This document shows, one piece after another, positions 17,512 through 25,524 of a stretch of 64,000 nt of DNA. Numbering within the stretch: the first letter of the stretch is position 1; each line of letters opens with the position of its first letter. The notes below the pieces were generated by a model. That model did not search any database. It was not told the DNA's origin and saw nothing but the letters and a program-made list of their open reading frames with translations. Both the position numbers and the translations under genes were made by a program. The DNA comes from Palsa-504 sp963705835 (GTDB taxonomy: Bacteria; Actinomycetota; Actinomycetes; Streptosporangiales; Streptosporangiaceae), in contig CAVPLC010000046.1 in the NCBI GenBank assembly GCA_963705835.1, forward strand, positions 26,982 to 90,981, read 5' to 3'.

Positions 17512-17860
17512 GCATGGATTCCCTCATTAGGAGCCGCACCCAAATCGGACAGACCTCGCACACTGGTATATCCGCCGCACTGTGCTCACTGTATTCTCCC
17601 GCCTCGCACACCCATCGGCCGACACCGTTCCTCCTTTGCCGGCTCATCCGGAAAAATCGGCGAACGGCACTCCCACGAGGGAAGTGGACTGTACCTTTTC
17701 GTAGGCAGTGTTCCCGTTTTTGGAGGGTTTAGCTACCGTACGTCAAGTAAGTAGTGCATTGAGTGAGCTGGGGGGTATCTGACGTGACCCTGGTATCGCC
17801 GTCGGCAGCTGGAGCCCAAAGCTGATCGGCAGTCGGCGTCTAGCGAAAGATGCCAGGCCG
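17512..17860. promoter_or_regulatory. Promoter/leader region of the second glycan module
   Basis: Two blocks are shared with 22292-22379: GGACTGTACCTTTTCGTAGG at 17687 and a TACGTCAAGTAAG-containing block at 17734-17773 ending in GTGAGCTGGGG. A GTG at 17784 with GGGGGG upstream opens a 13-codon frame (VTLVSPSAAGAQS) that stops at 17825. It could be a leader peptide, or the true start of the next gene separated from it by a shift. Confidence 0.5.
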
Positions 17861-19462
17861 TTGAAACTGGCCGGGCGTCTTATTGACGGTGCGCTGCCAG
17901 AAGCCGCGTCTGCTCCCGGTGCTGTCGGGCAGGTCTATCACGCTCAAGCGCCGGTCTCGCGCCGTGCCTGGCGACCGCTCGGCCAGCGCCGCTCGGCAGC
18001 GTGGTGGCCCTTGCTCGCGGTCCTCGCCGTCCAGGTCGTGCTGTCACTGCGGCTGATCTGGTCCAATACAGCATTTCAGGACGAAGCCCTCTATTTGCGG
18101 GCTGGTCACTTGGAGTGGGCCAGATGGCTGCACCAAGCGCCGATCCCGAACTTTCCCGCGTATTTCTCCGGGGCGCCCGTCATCTACCCGCCACTCGGCG
18201 CTCTCGCGGACAGTATTGGAGGCCTTACCGCCGCGCGCATTCTCTCCCTGTGCTTCATGCTCGGAGTCACGAGCCTGCTGTGGGCCACGACAGCCCGGCT
18301 ATACGGGCAGCGGGCTGCGCTCTTGGCGGCGGCATTGTTCGCTACCCTGGCGGGCACGCAGTTCCTGGGCGCCTTCGCGACCTTCGATGCGATGGCGTTG
18401 TTCCTGCTGGCGCTGGCCGCATGGCTAGGTGTCCGGTCTGCCGACTGCCAGTTCCGGGCCCGGACGGCTCTGCTCATAACTACCGGGGTTACGCTGGCCG
18501 CAGCTGATGCCGTGAAGTACGCGACTGCCTTGTTCACCCCGGTGGCGCTCGCTGTCGTGGCACTGGCGGTATGGCGGCAGCACGGAGGCAGCGCCTGGCT
18601 AGCGGCCCTGCTAGCGGTGCTGTGTTCCTGGCTCGTGCTGACCGTCACGGCCATCGTCGCCGGCGGCCGGGAATACTGGCTGGGCATCACCACCAGCACC
18701 CTGGCCCGCCCGCAGTCGGATGTCCCTGCGACGACCGTTCTCAAGAGCGCGTACGTGTGGACGAGCCTGATTCTCGTCCTCGCCGTCGTCGGCGCGGTGC
18801 TGGCCAGCCACAGCGAAGCGCGCGGGAAACTACTGTCCGGTGTCCTGACCGCCGCCGCGTTGCTGGTCCCGGCCGAGCAAGCCAGGCTCCATACCACGGT
18901 CAGCCTTCAGAAGCACGTGGTGTTCGGCGCCTGGTTCGCCGCGATCGCGGCGGGGTACGCGATGGCGCGCTTCAGCAGGGTCGACCCGGGCCTCGGTTGG
19001 GCACCGGTCATGGCAATCCCCATAGCCGCGTCCACGCTGTTCGGATCGATGGGACAGGCAGCCTCCCTGTATAAGGTCTGGCCAAACGCTGCTGGTGCCA
19101 TTAGCGTTCTCCGCTCGGCGATCCATTCTCACCCGGGCTACTACCTGGCCGAAGACTACGATGTCGAGGCCTATTACCTGCGCGCTGAAGTTCGCTGGCA
19201 GCGATGGTCGGATACCTACTACTTCAGTTACCCGGGGGCACTTCCAGGACCATCCTCTTACGCGGCAGCGATCAACAGCCATTACTTCTCGTTCGTGATC
19301 CTCGACTTCGGGGACACTGCGATTGCCGACACCCAGATCACTGCTGATATGCGCCGTGCGGGAGGCTACTACGTCCTGGCGCACGCTGGCCGGTTCACCG
19401 TCTGGGCGTCACGGGTCCCGACGCCGGTCCGGCCAGCCGGGAGGCACCTTGGCCGTTACTAA
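17861..19462 (+). CDS. GT39/PMT-like polyprenyl-phosphate-sugar glycosyltransferase, module 2
   Basis: This protein of about 533 aa is the paralogue of 13335-14978. It has SNTAFQDEALYLRAGHLEWA in the first outer loop, the same FSGAPVIYPP and DSIGGLTAARILSLCF stretches, multiple membrane helices and a C-terminal outer domain (about 420-533). The start is uncertain: the frame is open from 17783 without ATG or GTG, and TTG 17861 has only a weak ribosome-binding site, whereas the well-placed GTG 17784 is in another frame. The 3' end overlaps the GT2 gene by 14 bases. Predicted role: transfer of a lipid-carried sugar outside the membrane. Confidence 0.78.
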   Translation: MKLAGRLIDGALPEAASAPGAVGQVYHAQAPVSRRAWRPLGQRRSAAWWPLLAVLAVQVVLSLRLIWSNTAFQDEALYLRAGHLEWARWLHQAPIPNFPAYFSGAPVIYPPLGALADSIGGLTAARILSLCFMLGVTSLLWATTARLYGQRAALLAAALFATLAGTQFLGAFATFDAMALFLLALAAWLGVRSADCQFRARTALLITTGVTLAAADAVKYATALFTPVALAVVALAVWRQHGGSAWLAALLAVLCSWLVLTVTAIVAGGREYWLGITTSTLARPQSDVPATTVLKSAYVWTSLILVLAVVGAVLASHSEARGKLLSGVLTAAALLVPAEQARLHTTVSLQKHVVFGAWFAAIAAGYAMARFSRVDPGLGWAPVMAIPIAASTLFGSMGQAASLYKVWPNAAGAISVLRSAIHSHPGYYLAEDYDVEAYYLRAEVRWQRWSDTYYFSYPGALPGPSSYAAAINSHYFSFVILDFGDTAIADTQITADMRRAGGYYVLAHAGRFTVWASRVPTPVRPAGRHLGRY

Positions 19463-21029
19463 GCCTCCAGTCGCTGAGCGGCCGAAGGAGATTTACCTGC
19501 CACAGCCGCCTAATGACCAGGAAAAATACGGATACTTCGGCAAGCAGCGCCGCTGGGTGTTCGCCTGGCTGCTCATCGCGTCGGCCGGGGTCCTCTACGG
19601 GTACGTTCATGTGGCCGAGCGCGCCTGGCTTGTCGCCCCGGTTATGTGGCTGCTGCTCATGGTCATGGTGCCACCCGTCGTGGTCAATTTCTGGCTGCGA
19701 ATCGGACGACCCAGACTGACCCTGGCGGAGCACGAGGCCACCGTGGCCAACTACAGCGAACATGGCGAGACGGTGGATGTCTTCCTGCCCAGCTGCGGGG
19801 AGCCGCTGGCGGTCCTGAACAACACTTTCCAGTACGTGAGCAACATGGACTGGAGCGGGCTCAAGACCGTCTACGTGCTCGATGATTCGGCCAGGGAGAA
19901 AGTGCGCGACCTTGCGGATGCGTACAACTTCCGGTACATCGTGCGCCCGGACCCGGGTTACATGAAGAAAGCCGGCAACCTTGCCCACGCTCTCGGCGTC
20001 AGCGCCGGAGACTTCATCGCGGTCATTGACGCGGATTTCGCGGTGCGCCGGGAGTTCCTCTACGAAACCATGCCCTACTTCGCCGATTCCAAGGTCGGCA
20101 TTGTCCAGACAGCCCAGTACTTCGATGTCAGCAACCGATCGTTTTCCTACATCCAGCGGTATGCGGGGACGCTCCAGGAGATCTTCTTCCGGTTCATCCA
20201 GCCGGCCCGGGACCGCTACAAGGCCGCGATCTGCGCGGGCACGAACCTGGTTTACCGCCGCTCGGCTGTCGTGGCCGCAGGCGGCTTCGCGCGGGTGCCG
20301 ATCGGCGAGGACGTCCACTCCGGGGTGAAGCTGGCGTGGGCCGGCTACGAGACCCGCTACCTGCCGCTCTGCCTGGCCAGGGGGGTGGCGCCTACCGACT
20401 TCCCGTCCCTGGCCAATCAGCAAGCCCGCTGGTGCCGATCCTCGATGATGCTGATGGTCGATAAGCATTTCGTGGAGGCGCCGTACACCTGGCAGCAGCG
20501 GGCCGCCTTCTGGGCCGCATTCCTTTACTACATGTCGTCGGCCGCATTGCTGCTCACCGGGCCATTCCCGACGCTGACGATGATCTGGTTCTATCCGGGG
20601 CACGTCTACCCGCATAACTACCTGCCGATCTTGCCGGCGCTTGCAGCGACCTTCTTCGTGTTCCCGGTGCTGAGCCGGGGCTGGCGGCCGACGATTTACC
20701 GGGTATGCATGATCAATGCCTGCTGTCACATGTACTCCGTGTGGTACGCGATCCGGGGACGTTTCGCTGAGTGGGTCCCGACCGGCGCCTCGCCCGACCG
20801 TGGTCAGGTTCCCATGGTGGTAAACCGGATCCTCTGCAGCTGGATCGTGATTGTTCAGATGCTGCTCTGGTCTGGCCTGGCACTGCGGGTGCACCAGTAC
20901 GGCTGGCATCCGTACTGGGTGATAGAGATCCTGGCTGGCGTGCAGCTCTACATGCTGGCGCCGCTGCTAACTCCCAGCAAGGGCATTTGGAATCATGCCC
21001 GCGCGGAAGCCGAGGAGGCAACAGCGTGA
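19449..21029 (+). CDS. Cellulose-synthase-like processive GT2 glycosyltransferase, module 2
   Basis: This 526-aa protein is exactly as long as the module 1 synthase. The processive motifs are all present: DDS (Asp145, Asp146), DAD 194-196, GEDVHSG with Asp288, and QQARW 324-328. Hydrophobic helices flank the catalytic domain and no PilZ domain is seen. TTG 19449 is chosen because GGGAGG lies five bases upstream and it restores the same length as the paralogue. The sequence differs enough from module 1 (DDS versus DDG, different N-terminus) that a different polymer is possible. It is coupled at both ends to the GT39-like and GH26-like genes. Confidence 0.9.
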   Translation: MAVTKPPVAERPKEIYLPQPPNDQEKYGYFGKQRRWVFAWLLIASAGVLYGYVHVAERAWLVAPVMWLLLMVMVPPVVVNFWLRIGRPRLTLAEHEATVANYSEHGETVDVFLPSCGEPLAVLNNTFQYVSNMDWSGLKTVYVLDDSAREKVRDLADAYNFRYIVRPDPGYMKKAGNLAHALGVSAGDFIAVIDADFAVRREFLYETMPYFADSKVGIVQTAQYFDVSNRSFSYIQRYAGTLQEIFFRFIQPARDRYKAAICAGTNLVYRRSAVVAAGGFARVPIGEDVHSGVKLAWAGYETRYLPLCLARGVAPTDFPSLANQQARWCRSSMMLMVDKHFVEAPYTWQQRAAFWAAFLYYMSSAALLLTGPFPTLTMIWFYPGHVYPHNYLPILPALAATFFVFPVLSRGWRPTIYRVCMINACCHMYSVWYAIRGRFAEWVPTGASPDRGQVPMVVNRILCSWIVIVQMLLWSGLALRVHQYGWHPYWVIEILAGVQLYMLAPLLTPSKGIWNHARAEAEEATA

Positions 21030-22078
21030 CATACCCATCCGATCACCAGGAGGAGCGCCCTCGCCTCATGATGCAATCGTTGCGAGATCGCCAAGAGAGC
21101 GATTCCATGGAGCATCGCGACGGTAACGGCAATAGGCAACGCCGGATTGTCACCGTCGGCGCGGCAATCATCGCTGTGGCTGCGATCGCGGTAGGCATCG
21201 CCCTCTACAACGACTCCGCCAGCCCTACCGGGCCGCTGCCGGTCAATCTGCCGTCCTCGTCCGCTTCTTACCTCGGGGTATATGCGGACGGTGTTCCTGA
21301 CTCGTATGGCCAAGTGACGGCGTTCACGAACGCTACTGCCGCCACGCCAGATGTGGTTATGTACTATAGTGGATGGTTTGTTCCCTTTCCAACCAGTTTC
21401 GCCATAACGGTGGCCGATCACGGTGCAGCGCCGCTCGTACAGATGGATCCAGATAACATCAGCATCGCTGCTATAGCCTCCACACGATACGACGGATACC
21501 TGAGTTCTTATGCGGAGGCTGTCCGCGCCTACGGGCATCCGGTCATCCTGAGCTTCGGTCACGAGATGAACGGCGACTGGTCTTCCTGGGGCTACAGGCA
21601 CACCTCTCCGGCGGTATTCGTGGCCGCATGGCAGCATATCGTTAACCTGTTCCGAGTGCTGGGCGCCCGGAACGTGACCTGGCTGTGGACAGTCAACATT
21701 ATCAACGACGCGCGCAGCGGTAAGGTCAACGACAACCTGCGCCAGTGGTGGCCCGGCAGCTCGTATGTGACCTGGGTTGGGATCGACGGTTACTACCTGG
21801 AGCCAACCTGGCAATTCGCTCCCTTGTTCGGGCCGACCATCAATGCGGTGCATCAGCTGACCAGCGACCCGATCCTCGTCGCCGAGACCGGCGCGGTACC
21901 GGCCGCAGGCCAGCCAGCGAAGATCACCGACCTGTTCGCGGGCATTCGCTCTTATGGCCTGTTGGGGTTGGTGTGGTTCAACTCCACAAACTCCATCGGC
22001 CAGCAGTTCGTCATCAACACCCCCGCAGCAATCGCCGCGTTCCGCAAGGGCGCCAGTACGTACCACAGGCCTGGGTAA
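21026..22078 (+). CDS. Membrane-anchored GH26-like glycoside hydrolase, module 2
   Basis: This 350-aa protein has a basic cytoplasmic tail of about 45 residues (MEHRDGNGNRQRRI), a signal anchor (AAIIAVAAIAVGIALY) and a GH26-like domain. Glu180 in FGHEMNGDWSSWGY is the predicted acid/base and Glu287 in PILVAETGAVP the nucleophile. WWPGSSYVTWVGIDGYY is conserved. GTG 21026 overlaps the GT2 stop (GTGA) after GAGGAGG. The C-terminal signature AAFRKGASTYHRPG recurs in the copies at 22454 and 42635 and in the fragment at 42380. Role inferred: editing or release of the module 2 polymer at the outer membrane face. Confidence 0.8.
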   Translation: MTYPSDHQEERPRLMMQSLRDRQESDSMEHRDGNGNRQRRIVTVGAAIIAVAAIAVGIALYNDSASPTGPLPVNLPSSSASYLGVYADGVPDSYGQVTAFTNATAATPDVVMYYSGWFVPFPTSFAITVADHGAAPLVQMDPDNISIAAIASTRYDGYLSSYAEAVRAYGHPVILSFGHEMNGDWSSWGYRHTSPAVFVAAWQHIVNLFRVLGARNVTWLWTVNIINDARSGKVNDNLRQWWPGSSYVTWVGIDGYYLEPTWQFAPLFGPTINAVHQLTSDPILVAETGAVPAAGQPAKITDLFAGIRSYGLLGLVWFNSTNSIGQQFVINTPAAIAAFRKGASTYHRPG

Positions 22079-22453
22079 CCGGGACTGAGGGTAAGGCGGA
22101 GAACGACAGGAGGAATTGAGGTTTGGCTGGCATCCAACGCTTGAGACGGCGGCTTGTGCTATGAACGATCGACTGCAGATCATATCATTGACTTCTGCCC
22201 GTCCCGAGGAAGTCAGCAGAACTGACCGAACGAGGCATTCGGTGCAGCATCATCCGGAGATTTCAGCAACTACGCATCCACTTGAGGATTCGGACTGTAG
22301 CTTTTCATACGTGGTATTCCTGCCGAGGATTATCGTTACGTCACGTAACGCCGCAAGTGCACTATGTGGGCAGTTGGGGAAGAGTCGCGGCGCCCTTCCG
22401 CATGCCCATGACAGCGGGCAGGTGCGACCTATGGACTACGGCGCAGCAACAGG
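22079..22453. promoter_or_regulatory. Leader region with elements repeated from modules 1 and 2
   Basis: GGACTGTAGCTTTTCATACG at 22292 and a TTACGTCACGTAACG block at 22331-22379 mirror the module 2 promoter region. 22419-22442 matches 13323-13346 at 22 of 24 positions, including the ATGGAC start of the module 1 GT39-like gene. It looks like the leader of a lost third module. Confidence 0.55.
22419..22442 (+). repeat. Copy of the module 1 leader and start codon
   Basis: CAGGTGCGACCTATGGAC and following bases repeat 13323-13346 (22 of 24 identical). In module 1 this ATG starts a GT39-like gene. Here its frame gives no such protein and ends at 22592, so the rest of that gene appears to have been lost. 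Confidence 0.6.
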
Positions 22454-23662
22454 GTGCGGAGGTATGTTCCTCCCACGCCGCATTCGACCAGGCCCCCTAC
22501 TCAGAAAGACGAGCGAGAGACCCTGGGGACTGGGGCGAAAGGCACTGCAGCCGTACCACGTAGCGCCATCGAACTGCGAGCCGCGCTTGTGAACGCCGCT
22601 GAACAAACCTCACTGACACCGCCAATGAGCTTGGAGTCCACCACCGCTCGGCAATACTGGCAGGGATTCTGGCTGCTTAATCGACGACCTCGCAGTTCTC
22701 GGCAGCAGGGGCTTAGAGCGACTGAGCCTAAAGGCCGGTGGGGCAGCCGTCATGCGGCGAATCGGCTCCGCGTCGTAGGCTGCGTCATGCTCCTCATCGG
22801 TGCTGCGATAACGGTAGTTAACATCACGAGGTCTGAACCGGCTGCTAGCTCTATGCAACCGATGCGTTACCTCGGCGTGTATGAGCGGAGCTTTCCCAGC
22901 TCCTACGCCGGGGCGGCTGCGTTCACAACAACTACTGGGGTGCGGCCAGACATAGTAATGTTCTACAACTCATGGCTCGAGCCGTTCCAGACCAGCTTTG
23001 CCATAACTGTGGCCGAGCACGGTGCGACGCCGCTCGTGCAGATAAATCCGTTTGGCGCCAGTCTCGCTGCGATCGCATCTGGACAATACGACAGCTACCT
23101 GATTACCTACGCTGATACAGTTCGTGCCTATTCCCGCCCGGTCATTCTGAGCTTCGGCCATGAGATGAACGGCGACTGGTATCCCTGGGGTTACACGCAC
23201 ACATCCCCGGCGGTATTCGTAGCAGCATGGCGGCACATCGTCACAGTGTTCCGCAGATTGGCAGTTCGGAACGTGACCTGGCTGTGGACGGTAAACATCA
23301 TCCAGTCCGGCAGCATTCCCTCGCCAGCCGAATGGTGGCCTGGCAGCTCGTATGTGACCTGGGTGGGGATTGACGGCTATTACTACCAGCCGTCCTGGAC
23401 ATTCGCTTCCTTGTTCGGGCCCACCATTACTATCGTACGCGAACTGACAAGCGATCCGATACTCATCGCCGAGACAGGCGCGGCGGCAGGTACAAGCCAG
23501 TCGGTCAAGGTCACTGACCTGTTTGCCGGTGTTCGTCTTTACGGACTGCTCGGGTTCGTATGGTTCGACGTCGAGGCAGACAAGGACTGGCGCCTCCGGA
23601 GCCCTATGGCATTCGCCGCGTTCAGCCAAGGCGCTAAGACATACTACAGGCCTGTGTCATGA
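22454..23662 (+). CDS. Membrane-anchored GH26-like glycoside hydrolase, stand-alone copy
   Basis: The longest frame gives 402 aa, with a long basic N-terminus before the anchor (VVGCVMLLIGAAITVV). The real start may be GTG 22589 or ATG 22625; none has a convincing ribosome-binding site. The hydrolase domain keeps FGHEMNGDWYPWGY (acid/base Glu237 in the long frame) and PILIAETGAAAG (nucleophile Glu340), plus VTWVGIDGYYYQ. It resembles the 21026 and 42635 copies most. No synthase precedes it; instead the leader of a GT39-like gene does, so it probably remains from a third module. Codon use is less GC-rich than in modules 1 and 2. Confidence 0.75.
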   Translation: MRRYVPPTPHSTRPPTQKDERETLGTGAKGTAAVPRSAIELRAALVNAAEQTSLTPPMSLESTTARQYWQGFWLLNRRPRSSRQQGLRATEPKGRWGSRHAANRLRVVGCVMLLIGAAITVVNITRSEPAASSMQPMRYLGVYERSFPSSYAGAAAFTTTTGVRPDIVMFYNSWLEPFQTSFAITVAEHGATPLVQINPFGASLAAIASGQYDSYLITYADTVRAYSRPVILSFGHEMNGDWYPWGYTHTSPAVFVAAWRHIVTVFRRLAVRNVTWLWTVNIIQSGSIPSPAEWWPGSSYVTWVGIDGYYYQPSWTFASLFGPTITIVRELTSDPILIAETGAAAGTSQSVKVTDLFAGVRLYGLLGFVWFDVEADKDWRLRSPMAFAAFSQGAKTYYRPVS

Positions 23663-23943
23663 AGGGTCGGCTGTCCGTGACCATGCGAGATACCGGAAAC
23701 CTAGGTGTCACCCAGCAGCGCAAAACAGGACTAGTAAGGACATCTTATTTCTCGTTTAATGCCAGCGTACTACAGGTCCTGGAAAGTCTTTATCGAACAA
23801 GGAAACGTAAAACCCCAAATAGCCGCTTTCCTCGTCGAGCATCGCATCCGCGGCGAGGTTGCCGTTCATCAGGTTCCGCAAATGAATACTAGCTACTAGT
23901 CGCCCAGATCTACGTAGAAATCCTCTGAGAAAGAGAAGCGCTA
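23663..23943. other. Intergenic region, AT-richer
   Basis: No gene is supported. The stretch is clearly less GC-rich than the chromosome on either side and probably carries the promoter of the 23944-28687 operon. Confidence 0.4.
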
Positions 23944-24435
23944 TTGTCCAAAAAGTTGCATCGCATGGTGAGATGGTCGGGGGTGGTTACCCTGATCGCC
24001 GTCATTGTGTTGGCCGCGGGCATAGGCCAGACAAGCCTCGGCCATACGCTTCTGGAAAAGGCTGGCCTGTTCGAGGAGCCGACGAGCTACACTTCTCTGG
24101 CCTTTCAGGACCCGCAGTCTCTGCCGGAGCAGCTGAGCTCGAAAAGAGCGACTGTTAGCATCTCGTTCGTGATTCACAACAGTGGCATTATCCCTCATGA
24201 CTATCAATGGTCGGTGTTGCTCGTCCAGGGGCAGCGCAGCAGCCACGTGGCTGCAGGAAGTGTTCGTGTCGCGTCGGGACGCGCAGCGGCAATTACACAA
24301 TCCGTGAGGGTGTCCTGTACGCGAGGACAGGTGCGAATCGTTGTGAGCCTGATGCGTCCAGCCGAGTATATCGATGCCCGGACTGCATGCGGTCGCCCAG
24401 GAGGTGAATTACACGAGCTGGTGTCATACGTTTAA
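23944..24435 (+). CDS. Small membrane-anchored protein with an outer beta-type domain
   Basis: This protein of about 163 aa has one N-terminal helix (VVTLIAVIVLAAGIG) and an outer domain of about 115 residues containing FQDPQSLPEQL, VSISFVIHNSG and a Cys pair (VSCTRGQ, TACG). The pattern 'conflict-free N-terminal helix, then FTIHN-type beta strands' resembles the outer half of DUF1616-like proteins found in actinobacterial polysaccharide loci; that is a tentative likeness. It starts at TTG 23944 with only a weak ribosome-binding site. It heads an operon of GT2, a large membrane protein and another GT2, so an accessory role in assembly of the same glycan is likely. Confidence 0.55.
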   Translation: MSKKLHRMVRWSGVVTLIAVIVLAAGIGQTSLGHTLLEKAGLFEEPTSYTSLAFQDPQSLPEQLSSKRATVSISFVIHNSGIIPHDYQWSVLLVQGQRSSHVAAGSVRVASGRAAAITQSVRVSCTRGQVRIVVSLMRPAEYIDARTACGRPGGELHELVSYV

Positions 24436-24465
24436 GCTCCCTCGCACAGATACTAAGGAAACGCA

Positions 24466-25524
24466 ATGCCCCCTGAAATTAGTGTGGTCATTTGCTCGCT
24501 CAACGGCGCAGCTGGTGTCGATCGCTGCATTCGCGCACTTGCTGCCCAAACAATCCGCTCCTCCCTCGAGTTGATTGTTGTCGATGACGGTTCGACCGAC
24601 GCGACAAGCGACGTCGGCCGAGCGCACGCTGCGATAGTGGTCCGTCACGCCACGAACCTCGGATTGGCAGCAGCACGCCACTCGGGTGTAGCCGCAGCCA
24701 CAGCTCCTGTTGTCGCGTTCCTTGATGACGATTGCGAGCCTGAGCCCCAGTGGGCGGAGCAACTGCTGGCCGGATATGAAGATGGTGTGATAGGGGTTGG
24801 CGGCCCAATCCTGCCTGCGGCGCGCAATGGCTTCATGCTGGGCTACCTTGAGCGACATAATCCACTGAGGCCACAAGAGTCAAATCTCGCTGTGAGCAAC
24901 AGGCTTATCTATAGATTCAAGCTGTACATTCGGCGGCAATGGACACAGGCGGACGAATTGTCGCGTCGGGAAGCCTACTCTCTCGTAGGGGCAAACATGT
25001 CCTTTGTTCGCCGAGCGTTGATCGAGATTGGCCAATTCGACGAAAGGTTTCGCCTGGGTGGCGAGGATCAAGACCTGTGCATGCGTCTGATGCATTTGTT
25101 TCCATCCAGCCGACTCCTTTTCGTTCCAGGGGCCCGCGTGGTGCATCACTTCAAGTCCTCGATACGTGACACGCTACGCAGGAGCCGCGCCTACGGACGC
25201 GGGTCGGCAACGCTCTACCGCAAGTGGCCATCTGTGCCGCCTACCTTCTTCCCTGGGCCAGTGGTTGTCCTAGCACTCCTGCTGCTCTCTACACGCCGTC
25301 CCAAACTAGCAGTCGCTGCGACAGCTATACCTCATCTGCTCTACCCTCGAGGACTGGCTTATGCGATTACGAGCCGATCCGGCGCCAGTCTGCTCGACGC
25401 TTACATACAGCTCGCGCAAGAAACATGCGGGAACACTGGCTTCCTTGAGGGGCTGTGGCGGTTCCGTCATCTTGTTCCTGAAGAAAGCATCCAAGCAGCC
25501 AGCGGCGTCGAAAGCGGGAGATGA
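24466..25524 (+). CDS. GT2 family glycosyltransferase
   Basis: This 352-aa protein is a GT-A fold inverting glycosyltransferase. It opens with ISVVICSLNG, followed by VVDDGSTD, the metal-binding FLDDDCEP, and GGEDQDLCMR, where Glu/Asp would include the catalytic base. FDERFRLGGEDQD and VHHFKSS are typical of GT2 enzymes that add a single sugar to a lipid-linked acceptor. One or two weak hydrophobic segments near 265-305 may anchor it to the membrane. Its stop overlaps the next start (ATGA). Donor and acceptor are not predictable. Confidence 0.88.
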   Translation: MPPEISVVICSLNGAAGVDRCIRALAAQTIRSSLELIVVDDGSTDATSDVGRAHAAIVVRHATNLGLAAARHSGVAAATAPVVAFLDDDCEPEPQWAEQLLAGYEDGVIGVGGPILPAARNGFMLGYLERHNPLRPQESNLAVSNRLIYRFKLYIRRQWTQADELSRREAYSLVGANMSFVRRALIEIGQFDERFRLGGEDQDLCMRLMHLFPSSRLLFVPGARVVHHFKSSIRDTLRRSRAYGRGSATLYRKWPSVPPTFFPGPVVVLALLLLSTRRPKLAVAATAIPHLLYPRGLAYAITSRSGASLLDAYIQLAQETCGNTGFLEGLWRFRHLVPEESIQAASGVESGR

